Below are positions 8,406-17,148 of a stretch of DNA of 64,000 nt, piece by piece (position 1 is the stretch's first letter; each line of letters starts with the position of its first letter). The notes beneath the pieces are model-generated. The model made no database searches. It had not been told where the DNA came from and was given only the letters and a program-made list of their open reading frames with translations. This DNA comes from Deltaproteobacteria bacterium (GTDB lineage Bacteria; Desulfobacterota; Desulfobacteria; Desulfobacterales; Desulfatibacillaceae), in NCBI GenBank assembly GCA_016235345.1, contig JACRLG010000015.1, forward strand, positions 156,959 through 220,958, written 5' to 3'. The position numbers and the translations under genes were made by a program.

Positions 8406-9379
8406 TCGGGCGGATTCCTGATTTTTTTCCTGGCCTCGTCGGGTATGGGAAGCACCCGCCAGCGGCGATGCACCCAGAGCCACTGTTCCGGGGTCTCGCG
8501 TATCCATTTTTCCAGGATATCGTTCAGGCGCTGGGTGTTGATCTCAAGATCATCCGGCTCGCTTCCCGTGCGGACCATTTCCACGGCCTTCTCGCAGGTA
8601 AGCCTGTACATGCCGTTTTGCTGGCGTATGCAGAAAAGCGGAACCACGAGGCTTCCGGTCATCATGGCGAGCTTTACCGGGCCCTTGTTGGTGCAGGCCT
8701 TGCGGTTGAAAAAGTTTACGTAAACCCCCTCGAACCAGGCCGCGTTCTGATCCAGCAAAAGGGCCACCACCCCGCCCTGCCCCAGGATTCTCAGGATATG
8801 TGCTCCGCTCTTCTCCTTGGGAACCGCCACGCTTCCTGTGCCCGACCGGCACTCGTAAACCAGCCGGTGCACCGCCGGATTGTCCAGGACACGGGTTATC
8901 ATGAGGGTTGGTTGTTTCGATACTATGCTGAAAAGCCTGCCGAGCATTTCCCAGTTACCTAGGTGGGCCGACACCAGCACCACGCCGCGCCCCTTGGCTA
9001 TGGCATCCAGAAGATTGGACTGGCCAACCAGCCGGACCATCGTGCCCAGGTTTTTTTCCGTGAGATTGAAAAGATACGGGAGCTCGAAGGCCACCACCGA
9101 AAGGTTTCTGAAAACCGACCGAGCCATGTTTTTCACCCAGGCGGCGTCCTTTTCCGGGTAGGCTGCGGCGAGGTTTTCAAGGGCCACCGTACGATGACGC
9201 CTGTCGATGCGCCACCAGAGGCCGGAAAGCCCTTCCGCGAACCGGTTGGTCCAGGGCCGTGGAATGGCTGCGATGAGGCGGAAAACCGCTTTCAGGACAA
9301 TATAAAGCAGGCGCTGCGCGGCGGTCGGCAGTGGCGGGGTTGCGTATCGTATGCATGAGGATGCTTCCGGCCAGGGCAA
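8402..9379 (-). CDS. LpxL/HtrB-like lysophospholipid (lipid A) acyltransferase
   Basis: 325 residues if started at the TTG at 9379. Motifs: an N-terminal hydrophobic anchor (LLYIVLKAVFRLIAAIP), the catalytic HLGNWEM (H-x4-E) near residue 140, LLDQNAAWFEGVYVNFF, and W-V-H-R-R-W-R near the C-terminus. The family adds secondary acyl chains to Kdo-lipid A at the inner membrane. The first 203 nt overlap the end of the O-antigen ligase gene in a different frame. The family's N-terminal anchor is encoded inside that overlap, so the overlap cannot be removed simply by choosing a later start. No clear Shine-Dalgarno is seen. Confidence 0.88.
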   Translation of the reverse strand: MPWPEASSCIRYATPPLPTAAQRLLYIVLKAVFRLIAAIPRPWTNRFAEGLSGLWWRIDRRHRTVALENLAAAYPEKDAAWVKNMARSVFRNLSVVAFELPYLFNLTEKNLGTMVRLVGQSNLLDAIAKGRGVVLVSAHLGNWEMLGRLFSIVSKQPTLMITRVLDNPAVHRLVYECRSGTGSVAVPKEKSGAHILRILGQGGVVALLLDQNAAWFEGVYVNFFNRKACTNKGPVKLAMMTGSLVVPLFCIRQQNGMYRLTCEKAVEMVRTGSEPDDLEINTQRLNDILEKWIRETPEQWLWVHRRWRVLPIPDEARKKIRNPPE

Positions 9380-10601
9380 AAAGGTAACTTACAAGCGCGT
9401 GATACCAGCTGTAGTAAATATTCTCCCCCGAAATTCCCAGTACGAGAAGGGCCACGGGCCATCCTGCCAAACCCAGCCGAAGGCCTTTCGGGGCCTTCCA
9501 GATCATCCCGCAAGCCCTCACGAAAAGCCAGCCGAAGGCCAAAAGGCCCAGGATGCCGGTGGATGACAAAAGCATGAGCACCAGGTTGTGGGCGTGCGTC
9601 TCCAAGGGCTTTTGAAAAAGGCGTCCCGACGGGTCCAGCACCCCCTCCACCAGCCCGTGGGTGGAGATTTCCGCGAACGCGTCCCTGAAAGAGGAAACAC
9701 CCACGCCCAGGATGGGGTTATCCAGAAAAATGCCCCAGGAGACCTTCCAGATGTAGAGCCGGTCGTAGACCGAGGCGATGTCCCAGAGCCTGAGCAGAAA
9801 AACGGTTGCGACAGCCCCGCCAAGAAATACCCCTGCCAGAAGAGGCCCCAGGGCCGATCCGCTGCCCCTTGCCCTGCCTCGCCACAGGCCGAAAACAAGG
9901 CCGCAGAATGCCGCCGCAATGGGGGTGCGGCTGTGTATCTGAAAAAGCTGGAGCATGGCGATTATAGCGATTACCGCGTAAATCCGGCGGCTTTTTACGG
10001 AAAGGCCCGCATCGCAGGCCGCCAGGACGCCGAAAAAGGATACCGCGTAGATGGCCACCCCTGAAATCTGCGGGCTTATGCCAAGCTTTTTCGTGTAGGC
10101 CTCAAGGGGCCGCATAACCGGGTCAAAGCCCACCAAGTGGGCGAAAACCGTGTTGAAGGCGGCCAGGATCACCGCCCCGGCCATGCCCCGAACCACGAAA
10201 CGGGCAAGCTCCGGCCTTTTGCGCCCGATATCCAGCAGGGCGAAGCCGAAAAGCACGTCGCGCACAAAGGCCACATCGTGGCCCGCTCCCTTGCTTCCGG
10301 GGCCGTTCACGACAAGGCTCAAAACGATTACGCAGTACCACGCCAGCCAGGGAATCACCAGGGGGTGTTTTTTAAGATAAGGGATGGGGTTTTGCCGTTC
10401 AACGGCAAGCGACAGGAGCCAGAAAAGGACGGTGAGAGCGGCCAGAGCCTCGAACACAACATTTCCCAGAACAAGCCCCACCGGGAAAAGCCCGGCGCTC
10501 CACAGCACCGCGTTCTGGAAGCGCCTTGCCCAGGGCTTTGCGGCCACGGGCGGGGTGGCGGGTTGCGCTGGCAGGGACTTGTTTTTCTTTCGGCGGCTCA
10601 T
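9177..10601 (-). CDS. O-antigen ligase family membrane protein (Wzy_C/WaaL-like)
   Basis: 474 residues with about 10-12 hydrophobic helices and a large periplasmic loop. The loop holds NPILGVGVSSFRDAF and THAHNLVLMLLSSTGILGLLAF, the conserved H-N motif of the Wzy_C/WaaL family. These proteins ligate O-antigen to lipid A-core at the periplasmic face, or polymerise it. The native membrane domain seems to end near residue 405 (ALAGSILMHTIRNP). The remaining ~68 residues (ATADRRAAPALYC and onward) are low-complexity and lie wholly over the start of the acyltransferase gene, so they look like run-on translation after loss of the original stop. Confidence 0.85.
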   Translation of the reverse strand: MSRRKKNKSLPAQPATPPVAAKPWARRFQNAVLWSAGLFPVGLVLGNVVFEALAALTVLFWLLSLAVERQNPIPYLKKHPLVIPWLAWYCVIVLSLVVNGPGSKGAGHDVAFVRDVLFGFALLDIGRKRPELARFVVRGMAGAVILAAFNTVFAHLVGFDPVMRPLEAYTKKLGISPQISGVAIYAVSFFGVLAACDAGLSVKSRRIYAVIAIIAMLQLFQIHSRTPIAAAFCGLVFGLWRGRARGSGSALGPLLAGVFLGGAVATVFLLRLWDIASVYDRLYIWKVSWGIFLDNPILGVGVSSFRDAFAEISTHGLVEGVLDPSGRLFQKPLETHAHNLVLMLLSSTGILGLLAFGWLFVRACGMIWKAPKGLRLGLAGWPVALLVLGISGENIYYSWYHALVSYLFALAGSILMHTIRNPATADRRAAPALYCPESGFPPHRSHSTALDQPVRGRAFRPLVAHRQASSYGGP

Positions 10602-10635
10602 TAAGGAAAAGTCCGTTCAGGCTCGTTACGTCCGT

Positions 10636-11646
10636 TCATAAAAGGCCGTCTGCGACTATCCGGGCGAAAACGCTTTCCGGGCTTATGGGATCGAGGCAGG
10701 CGTGATGGAATCTTTTCGGGCAGCGCTTTTTGAAACAGGGCGAGCAGGCTGCGTCAGAGTTTGAAAGCACCCTTTCCCCCTGGCCCTGGGCGTGGGCGCG
10801 AAGGCCGGAGGTGGGCCCGAAAAACGCGAAGACCGGAATCCCGGCGGCAGCAGAAAGATACATGGGCCCGGAATCGGCGGTAACCGCTAAACGGGCGGAT
10901 TTGGCCAGTTCGTAAACGCCTATGGGCGGAAAAAGCGAGGTGGCGTCAACTCCGGCGCTTTTGGCGAGCTCCGCGTGGATCGCCATGTCATCAGGCCCGC
11001 CCGTCCACACCACCCGGATACCGGCCTTTTCGATCATCTCCGAAAGCGCCCGGAAACTTTCCAGGGGCCAGCGCTTGGAGGGAAAATTGGCCGCGCTTCC
11101 GGCGTGGATCATGGCGAAGCCGCCCTTTTGAAGGCCCCTTGACTCAATGAATTCGGCAACCGCGAGTCTTTCGGCCTCCCCCACGTAAAAACGCGTTAAG
11201 GGCTCAGCCTTGCCGATTCCGCCCGCCTTGAGAATCATGTCCATGAAATCAATGAAATTGACCGGAAAATCGTCGGTATAGGAATAGCCCCTGGGCGGAT
11301 GCCTGAAATAGACCGAGTCAGGATGCGGCCCCACGGTCAGTTTCGCCCCGCTTTTCCTCACCAGGTCGCGGCTGGTGCGGTTGCCCTGGAAATCGTAGAT
11401 GGCGTCAAAGGCTTGGTTTCTTATCCATTTTGAAACCCCCGACTTGCTTTTGGGGCCGAAAAAACGCTTTCTGTCGATGACCACAGTTGAAAGGCCCGGA
11501 TGATGATCGAAAAGACCCGCGTGGGCGGGTTCGGTGAGAAGATGAATTTTTTCGCCCTCGTGATGACGCACCACCGCCTCGATGTGGGGAGTCGTGCGCA
11601 CCACGTCCCCAAGCGCGCTCATCTTGATTATCAGAATCTTGCCCAT
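10636..11646 (-). CDS. ADP-heptose:LPS heptosyltransferase-like GT9 glycosyltransferase
   Basis: 336 residues from the ATG at 11646 (MGKILIIKMSALGDVVRTTP), which matches the usual GT9 beginning. An upstream ATG at 11712 would add 22 residues and overlap the previous gene. The C-terminal GT-B half carries HAGSAANFPSKRWP, ADSGPMYLSAAAGIPVFAFFGPT and a Cys-rich SDAACSPCFKKRCP segment seen in many GT9 proteins. It probably transfers heptose or a related sugar to the LPS inner core on the cytoplasmic side of the inner membrane. It sits between GT4 and O-antigen ligase genes. Confidence 0.92.
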   Translation of the reverse strand: MGKILIIKMSALGDVVRTTPHIEAVVRHHEGEKIHLLTEPAHAGLFDHHPGLSTVVIDRKRFFGPKSKSGVSKWIRNQAFDAIYDFQGNRTSRDLVRKSGAKLTVGPHPDSVYFRHPPRGYSYTDDFPVNFIDFMDMILKAGGIGKAEPLTRFYVGEAERLAVAEFIESRGLQKGGFAMIHAGSAANFPSKRWPLESFRALSEMIEKAGIRVVWTGGPDDMAIHAELAKSAGVDATSLFPPIGVYELAKSARLAVTADSGPMYLSAAAGIPVFAFFGPTSGLRAHAQGQGERVLSNSDAACSPCFKKRCPKRFHHACLDPISPESVFARIVADGLL

Positions 11647-11689
11647 TTGCGTCCGGTTTCCCAAAAATCGGGCCTGTTCCGCTGATTGT

Positions 11690-12826
11690 CTATTTTTCAC
11701 CAAGAACTTCATAATATAGGTCGAGAATCCTTTCGCACATGGATTCCGACGAAAAACTGGCCGCCACGAACCTCGATGCGGCCTTGCCCATCCTCGCCCT
11801 CAGACCCTCATCGGTGAGGATTTTTTCCAGGGCGGCGGCAAGGGACGCCTCGTCTCCCTTGGGTACCAGAAACCCTGTGACGCCGTCCTTCACCGTGTCC
11901 AGGCTTCCGCCGTGGGCGGTTGCCACAACAGGGCGGCCCAGGGCCTGGGCCTCTATTGCCACGCGCCCGAAGGATTCCGGCTCAAGGCTCGGTGAAACCG
12001 CCACGCTGCAAAGGGCGTAGGCGGCGGGCATGTCGGCGCACCTTCCGGGAAAAATCACCCTTCCAGCAAGTCCCCTCTCCTTCACCATCATTAAAAGATC
12101 TTCCGCGTAAACCGGGTTTTCCGCAGGGTCCCCCACGCAAACGGCGGTAAAGGGCAATTGCCTTATTCTCTCAAGGGCCGTGAGAAAAAACCGGTGTCCC
12201 TTCCAGGGGGTGATGCGGGCCGGAAGAAGAATCACCGGGCCGGATTTTTCCGAAAGCCCCCAGGCCGAGGCGAGCCCGTCGCGCCTCTCTTTTTCGACAG
12301 CGCCCGGAAAAAAGCGCCTCTCGTCGTAGCCCGCCGGGATGAGCCTGAGCTGCGGCGGGCGGATTCCGTAATTATCAGCCGCGTGGCGGAAGATGAACCG
12401 GCTTTCGGCTGTGACCCTTTCGCCCCTTGCCATGATCCCGGAAAAATAATGCACCGAATAGGTTCCGTGAAAGGTGGTGACCACCTTGGGGCGCAGCCTT
12501 TCCGGCAGGCTCTTCACCACGGCCAGTCCAAGCCAGGCCGGAACCCTGCTTCTTAGGTGCAGGATATCGGCCCCGGAATCGATTATAAGTTTTCGCAGGG
12601 GCGCGAAGGCTGTAAGCAGGCGCGGCCCCTTTTCGCCCACCGGAAGGCTTAAGTGCCTCGCTCCGGCAGCTTCCAGGCGCGGAACCAGCCTTCCCCCGCC
12701 GGAGACCACTATGGAGCGATGCCCGCGACCCGCAAGCCAGGAGGAAAATTCCAGCGTGGTTTCCTCCACTCCCCCGGTGTCCATCTCAGGCAGAAGCTGT
12801 ATGGCGCAAAGTTTGCCCCGGCTCAT
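11690..12826 (-). CDS. Glycosyltransferase family 4 (GT-B), LPS/core assembly
   Basis: 378 residues. The N-terminal GT4 signature is PEMDTGGVEETTLEFSSWLA. The C-terminal nucleotide-sugar domain contains LLPARITPWKGHRFFLTALE, FPGRCADMPAAYALCSVAVSPS, EPESFGRVAIEAQALGRPVV and TGFLVPKGDEASLAAALE. The ESFGRVAIEA stretch is the canonical E-x7-E donor site. The sugar donor and acceptor cannot be read from sequence. The start overlaps the fkbM-family stop by 4 nt. Confidence 0.92.
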   Translation of the reverse strand: MSRGKLCAIQLLPEMDTGGVEETTLEFSSWLAGRGHRSIVVSGGGRLVPRLEAAGARHLSLPVGEKGPRLLTAFAPLRKLIIDSGADILHLRSRVPAWLGLAVVKSLPERLRPKVVTTFHGTYSVHYFSGIMARGERVTAESRFIFRHAADNYGIRPPQLRLIPAGYDERRFFPGAVEKERRDGLASAWGLSEKSGPVILLPARITPWKGHRFFLTALERIRQLPFTAVCVGDPAENPVYAEDLLMMVKERGLAGRVIFPGRCADMPAAYALCSVAVSPSLEPESFGRVAIEAQALGRPVVATAHGGSLDTVKDGVTGFLVPKGDEASLAAALEKILTDEGLRARMGKAASRFVAASFSSESMCERILDLYYEVLGEK

Positions 12827-13611
12827 CGAAAAAGCTCCGCCGGAAAGCTTTCCTTGCGATTTACATGGATGAAAAAATACTCGGTCTTTTCCCTTGGGAT
12901 GTTTCCAGGGTCCACGTAAAAGAGCTTTTTGGACTTATCCGGCAGATAGGCCCGATACCCAAGGCTTTCCAGGAAATCGAACACTGCCCGCAAGGGCACC
13001 TTGTTCCTGTCGCAGCAGAGCTTGTCCACCTCGCAGTAGATGGTGGGGTGAAACCGGGTAAGAACCCTGGTCCCGGCCCGAAAGACCTTGAGTTCCGCGC
13101 CTTCCACGTCGCACTTTATGAAATCCAGGCGGCCAACTCCGTTTTCCTCGCAAAAGGCGTCCAGGGTGCTGACCCCTACGGTCTCGGTCTTGTGCGGGTC
13201 CTCATTTTCACCGTCCAGATGTCCGCAGGCGCTCTTGGGCTTCCAGCCGTCTTTTAGGGGGATGGTAATTTCAGCAGTTCCGGGCGAATCCGACAGGGCC
13301 TTGTCCACTATGATCACCTGGGAAAGGCTCCTCACGGATTTCATCTGGGTCAGAATCTTTCGCGGATACTGCTGGGGCTCGAAGCTGTAAACCCGGCCCT
13401 TGGGACCCGCGAGGGCGGCGGCGAGGCTGGTGAACCGGCCCACGTTGGCCCCGATGTCGAACACCGTGTCGCCTTTTTGAATGAAATTGGGAACCATTGC
13501 GGTTCCCTCCTCCTTTATCTTCAGGAAGACGCTCTGATAGATGTCCGAGATGTAGCCGAAGGTTTTCAGGTAGTTTTCATCGCCTATTAGTCGGCGGACC
13601 AGCTTTTTCAA
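12823..13611 (-). CDS. FkbM family methyltransferase
   Basis: 262 residues beginning at TTG 13611, with GGGAGG 5 nt upstream. The SAM-binding motif is VFDIGANVGRFTSLAAALAG, followed by YSFEPQQYPRKILTQM and DFIKCDVEGAELKVFRAG, characteristic of the FkbM family. These enzymes O-methylate sugars and small molecules. In this context, as the first gene of an LPS operon, a methylated core or O-antigen sugar is the likely substrate (inference). A TTGACA-N17-TAAAAG promoter precedes it. Confidence 0.9.
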   Translation of the reverse strand: MKKLVRRLIGDENYLKTFGYISDIYQSVFLKIKEEGTAMVPNFIQKGDTVFDIGANVGRFTSLAAALAGPKGRVYSFEPQQYPRKILTQMKSVRSLSQVIIVDKALSDSPGTAEITIPLKDGWKPKSACGHLDGENEDPHKTETVGVSTLDAFCEENGVGRLDFIKCDVEGAELKVFRAGTRVLTRFHPTIYCEVDKLCCDRNKVPLRAVFDFLESLGYRAYLPDKSKKLFYVDPGNIPREKTEYFFIHVNRKESFPAELFR

Positions 13612-13641
13612 GGAAGCCTCCCGATGATGTTTTTAGGCCAG

Positions 13642-13670
13642 CTTTTAAAATCAGCGAAGCGATATGTCAA
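13642..13670 (-). promoter_or_regulatory. Candidate sigma-70 promoter of the envelope operon
   Basis: On the minus strand: TTGACA (13670-13665), 17-nt spacer, TAAAAG (13647-13642, 4/6 to consensus). It lies about 30 nt upstream of the TTG start of the FkbM gene. Confidence 0.45.
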
Positions 13671-13748
13671 GGAGTGTAAAAAAAGCGGTTTTTTGATGAT
13701 GGCACCAGCGATTCCCCTGCCCCGCGCCATTTTATTAAGGATGAGCGC

Positions 13749-14420
13749 TCAGACTCCTCTTTTTTCCGGATCCCAGACGTACTTGTGAAGCTGAAGCCCA
13801 AGGCGCACAGGAAGGCGCGCGTCCAGAATCCAGCGGGCGAGAAGGGCGGGATCGCAAACGTCGAAAACCGGCGAAAAATGAACAGCGCGGCAGTTTGAAA
13901 GGACCCCTGGATGGTCTTTTAGCACGGATGCGGCGTAATCGAAATCCTGGTTTTGCGCAATCACGAACTTCACCTCGTCGCGGGATGTGAGCGTTTCCAG
14001 GTTTTCACGGAGAATGCTTCCGGCCTCCCCCGAAGACGGGCATTTCACGTCCAGTATCACCTTAGCCCGGCGATCCAGGCGGGAAATGTAGAAGCTGCCG
14101 TTGGTTTCAACCAGTACCTCGAAGCCTTCATCCAGCAGGGCCTTCACCAAAAGCGGCGTCTCCGCCTGGAGCAGGGGCTCCCCTCCGGTCACCTCCACAA
14201 GGCCGATTCCCAAGGCTTTCACCTTTGGAAGAATCTCATCGAGAGGCGTTTCCAGGCCGCCCTGCCGCGCATAGGCCGTGTCGCACCATTTGCAGGAAAG
14301 GTTGCATCCCGTAAGCCTTACAAACGAGCACGGGCGCCCCGCGTGGGAGCTTTCGCCCTGGATGCTCGCAAAAATCTCGGTTATCCGCAATGACAACAGC
14401 CGTCCTCCGTCGCCGCTCAT
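13749..14420 (-). CDS. queE: 7-carboxy-7-deazaguanine synthase QueE (radical SAM)
   Basis: 223 residues from the ATG at 14420, which overlaps the queD stop (ATGA). The radical-SAM cluster motif is TGCNLSCKWCD (CxxxCxxC) near residue 35, preceded by EIFASIQGESSHAGRPCSFV, which is diagnostic for QueE. VEVTGGEPLLQ and VLVETNGS follow. It converts 6-carboxytetrahydropterin to 7-carboxy-7-deazaguanine for queuosine. The frame is open far upstream to 14675, but that stretch overlaps queD in another frame and has no family resemblance. Confidence 0.95.
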   Translation of the reverse strand: MSGDGGRLLSLRITEIFASIQGESSHAGRPCSFVRLTGCNLSCKWCDTAYARQGGLETPLDEILPKVKALGIGLVEVTGGEPLLQAETPLLVKALLDEGFEVLVETNGSFYISRLDRRAKVILDVKCPSSGEAGSILRENLETLTSRDEVKFVIAQNQDFDYAASVLKDHPGVLSNCRAVHFSPVFDVCDPALLARWILDARLPVRLGLQLHKYVWDPEKRGV

Positions 14421-14797
14421 TCCACCCAATATGAAGCGCTCGCCTCCGGCCCTTCGGCCACCTTCACCCTGGACACCCTCGTTCCAGGAGAATTCAGGCG
14501 CTCGGAGAGAAAACGGTAAAGGTGGCGGGCAAGGTTTTCCGCAGTGGGATTTTGGTCCGTAAACGCAGGAAGATCGTTCAAATTCAAGTGATCCAGGCCC
14601 GCCACGGCTTCGGCCACGGCCTCGCTCACCGCCTTGAAATCCACCCCCATGCCAAGCCCGTCCAGTTTCCCGCATCGAACGCAGACTTGGGCGGTAAAGC
14701 TGTGCCCGTGAAGGCGCGCGCAGTCGCCAGGATAGCCCTTAAGGCTGTGGGCGGCAGAAAACGAAGCCTTTACGCAGATTTCAAAAACTTCGGCCAT
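14417..14797 (-). CDS. queD: 6-carboxytetrahydropterin synthase QueD
   Basis: 126 residues. It forms 6-carboxy-5,6,7,8-tetrahydropterin from dihydroneopterin triphosphate, the step before QueE. Zinc-ligand histidines lie in SAAHSLKGYPGDCARLHGHS, and the C-terminal region has NPTAENLARHLYRFL and VKVAEGPEASASYW, typical of the PTPS/QueD fold. It is the first gene of a two-gene queuosine operon transcribed away from the acyltransferase pair. I looked for a preQ1 riboswitch in the short leader and could not support one. Confidence 0.95.
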   Translation of the reverse strand: MAEVFEICVKASFSAAHSLKGYPGDCARLHGHSFTAQVCVRCGKLDGLGMGVDFKAVSEAVAEAVAGLDHLNLNDLPAFTDQNPTAENLARHLYRFLSERLNSPGTRVSRVKVAEGPEASASYWVE

Positions 14798-15099
14798 GAA
14801 CGTCCTTTCCGGTCAATTTAAGGCGGATGATAGCCCAGTGACGCCTGCTAAGCAATCCCCACGGCAAAAATTCCAACGGACGCCGAAATTGCAGGGCGTA
14901 AAATTTTTCCTTGACAAAGGGACAGTGGTTAAAATATATGTGCGTACATCTGTTTTGACAGTAATGCTTACATTAAAAAAAACATGATGACTTACAATAA
15001 GCAAAACATATAAACGCAAATACGTTTTAAATATACGGCTTTTTATATGAATCCGGGCGTTTGAGACAACCGAAAGCAAAAACCGAGGGGGAAAGAGTC
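14798..15099. other. Divergent intergenic region, AT-rich, with a promoter facing right
   Basis: 302 bp between the divergent queD and acyltransferase-like genes. The right two-thirds are strikingly AT-rich. It holds a rightward TTGACA (14911-14916) with an 18-nt spacer to TATATG (14935-14940), and a second TTGACA at 14955-14960 without an obvious -10. No ORF or stable hairpin was found. Confidence 0.4.
14911..14940 (+). promoter_or_regulatory. Candidate promoter for the 15100 acyltransferase-like gene
   Basis: TTGACA at 14911-14916, spacer of 18 nt, TATATG at 14935-14940. The leader to the ATG at 15100 would be about 150 nt and very AT-rich. Confidence 0.4.
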
Positions 15100-16122
15100 A
15101 TGAAAAAGATGAGAAAAGCGTCGAAAGCCGACCCGATGGAAATCTTCAGGGACAAGGACGGCCAATTTGAATCCGGCAAAGGCATGGGAATGCACATGTC
15201 CGCCATGAAGCCCTACGTCGACTACGTTCTCGGCAACCTGGTGAAGGACGCCCGACTGGTCAACCCCGAACTGGCTCTGCCCTTTGACGGCAGGCCGGTG
15301 GTGATAATCGCCTCCCACGGCCCCGGCATCGCATGGGTGCCCCTCGTGGCCCTTGTGGGCAAGGCCTACAGGGACCACGGCTGCGAGGACATGATAGGTG
15401 GCATGTTTCCGCACCCGGCGGTTTTCTGGGTTCCGGGACTTCGGAAAAAGTACGAAAAGGTTCTTGGTACGCCCACCAGCATTACCAGCGTGGAAGGCAT
15501 GGTGGACCTTCTCGAAAGAAAGGTCTTCGCGGTCACCGGCACGGCCCCCGAAGGCGCCAACTGCCTTGTTTCCTTCGACGAGTACGTCACCCCCTTCCGT
15601 AGCGGCGGCATGGTGGCGGCGGCCATCCTCTCCGGGGCGGCCATCTGCCTTGCGGCCCACAAGGGCGCGGAGGAGTGGAACCTAAGGCTCAACCTGCCCT
15701 TTGGCTGGAAAATACCTTACACCGGCGGCCTCAGGGGAGTCAACGTGGCCCTTCCCCCTTACAAGAAGCTCGACTCGTATGTCGCCATGTGCCGCCGTTA
15801 CGAGCCCATCGCCAGCCGCGAGGAAATGGCCAACGCCGACAAAAGGCGCAGGAGGCTTCTCCTTCACGTTGAAATGGAGCGCATAAGGGCCGAGTTGAAC
15901 CTCATGACCGACAACGTGGCGGACATGATGAAGGAAAACGCCCGCGCGAAAGTTTACAGACCTGCGCACCCGGTGTCCGGTCCCGTGATCGATACCATGG
16001 ACGACCCCACGGCCTGGACCGCCCTTGACAACCAGGGCGAGTTCGACAGGGGCCGCCTTGCGGACGAGTCCTACATGAGGGTGCCCTGGCTTCCGGGCGA
16101 AAACCGGGCTATCCGGCACTGA
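15100..16122 (+). CDS. PlsC-like acyltransferase-fold protein with altered H-x4-D motif
   Basis: 340 residues from the ATG at 15100, preceded by a GGGGGAAAG Shine-Dalgarno. The centre resembles the PlsC/LPLAT fold. IIASHGPGIAWVPLV corresponds to motif I but has Ala where the catalytic Asp is expected. TAPEGANCLVSF corresponds to the PEG motif III, followed by TPFRSGGMVAAAILSGAAI. A charged helical C-terminal region of about 110 residues (KRRRRLLLHVEMERIRAELN) is added. It probably binds a lipid or acyl substrate, but activity is doubtful. A canonical acyltransferase follows 45 nt downstream, suggesting a pair. Confidence 0.65.
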   Translation: MKKMRKASKADPMEIFRDKDGQFESGKGMGMHMSAMKPYVDYVLGNLVKDARLVNPELALPFDGRPVVIIASHGPGIAWVPLVALVGKAYRDHGCEDMIGGMFPHPAVFWVPGLRKKYEKVLGTPTSITSVEGMVDLLERKVFAVTGTAPEGANCLVSFDEYVTPFRSGGMVAAAILSGAAICLAAHKGAEEWNLRLNLPFGWKIPYTGGLRGVNVALPPYKKLDSYVAMCRRYEPIASREEMANADKRRRRLLLHVEMERIRAELNLMTDNVADMMKENARAKVYRPAHPVSGPVIDTMDDPTAWTALDNQGEFDRGRLADESYMRVPWLPGENRAIRH

Positions 16123-16167
16123 TCATTAAATTCCACCCAAACCATTAGCGAATAACGGGGGTCTTCC

Positions 16168-17100
16168 ATGCAGTACAGCGTTTTGCACGACCGGTTTCCA
16201 GAAAACGTCGTTCCCCTTTTTCCTGAAAGGGATATCCCGGATCAAACCCCGGCAGCCCCCGAAGAAAACGCCATCCGCCATTACATCGGAAAAAGGGCGA
16301 AAAGCCGGTGGAACACCAAAGGTCCCGACCCCGCCTTCATGCGCCTTCAGGACGGCATGTGGGACTTTCTGCTGGACCGCTATTTCCGGGTGGAGACAAC
16401 GGGATGGGAGAACCTGCCGAAGTCGCCTTCGCTCCTGGTGGGAATCCATTCCGGGACATGGCTCACCATGGACGCCTGGACCCTGTGCGCGGCCTTCTGG
16501 AAAAGATTCGGACAGGAGCGCATTCTTCACGGCACCGCCCACGACGCCCTCATGGCCCTGCCCGGCCTGGGCTCGTACTTCCGCAAGGTGGGCGTGGTTC
16601 CCGCCGCGCGAGAGAGCGTTTCGGCCTGCCTGGAAGCGGGCCACGACGTGGTGGTCTGGCCGGGCGGCGAAGTCGACGCCATGCGCTCTTGGAAAAAACG
16701 CGACAAGGTGGTTTTCGGGGGCCGCAAGGGTTTCATTCGCCAAGCCATGAGGAGCGGGGTTCCCATAGTGCCCGTGGCCACCATCGGCGGGGCGGACACC
16801 GTGTTCGTGCTCTCCGAAGGCAGGTTCCTTGCAAAAATACTCAGGGGGAAAAAGCTCATGCGCAGCGAGGTCTGCCCCCTGGTGCTGGGCGCGCCCTTCG
16901 GCCTTTTTCTGGAGGTACTGCCCATGCACATTCCCCTTCCCTCGAAAATCCGTACGAAAATCCTAGAGCCCGTATTGGTGGAACAGGGCCGGGAAGACGA
17001 CGAAGAATATGTGGATCAGATATATCGGACAGTGGAAAGCCGCATCCAGGAGGCCGTCATCGATCTTGCCCGGCAAAGACGTTTTCCGGTTTTCGGCTGA
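16168..17100 (+). CDS. Lysophospholipid acyltransferase family protein (PlsC/MGAT-like)
   Basis: 310 residues. Motif I is GIHSGTWLTMDAW (His followed by Asp), and motif III is VVWPGGEVDAMRSW. KGFIRQAMRSGVPIVPVATIGGADTVF follows, the layout of the MGAT-like branch of lysophospholipid acyltransferases. It is predicted to transfer an acyl group to a glycerolipid at the inner membrane. The N-terminal ~90 residues are polar and unlike PlsC. It is co-directional with the degenerate paralogue at 15100-16122 and probably in one operon. A G+C-rich stem follows the gene. Confidence 0.85.
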   Translation: MQYSVLHDRFPENVVPLFPERDIPDQTPAAPEENAIRHYIGKRAKSRWNTKGPDPAFMRLQDGMWDFLLDRYFRVETTGWENLPKSPSLLVGIHSGTWLTMDAWTLCAAFWKRFGQERILHGTAHDALMALPGLGSYFRKVGVVPAARESVSACLEAGHDVVVWPGGEVDAMRSWKKRDKVVFGGRKGFIRQAMRSGVPIVPVATIGGADTVFVLSEGRFLAKILRGKKLMRSEVCPLVLGAPFGLFLEVLPMHIPLPSKIRTKILEPVLVEQGREDDEEYVDQIYRTVESRIQEAVIDLARQRRFPVFG

Positions 17101-17108
17101 AATGGCAG

Positions 17109-17139
17109 GGGCGCGTTATCCTCCCCCAATGACGCGCCC
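17109..17139 (+). terminator. GC-rich hairpin after the acyltransferase gene, no U-tract
   Basis: GGGCGCGT (17109-17116) pairs with ACGCGCCC (17132-17139), eight perfect base pairs, 8 nt after the stop codon. There is no following T-run, so it is a 3'-end stem rather than a proven intrinsic terminator. Confidence 0.4.
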
Positions 17140-17148
17140 TCTGTCAGC

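Noticed and set aside
14798..14830. preQ1 riboswitch in the queD leader
   Set aside because: No convincing hairpin plus A-rich pseudoknot tail was found in the short region upstream of queD.
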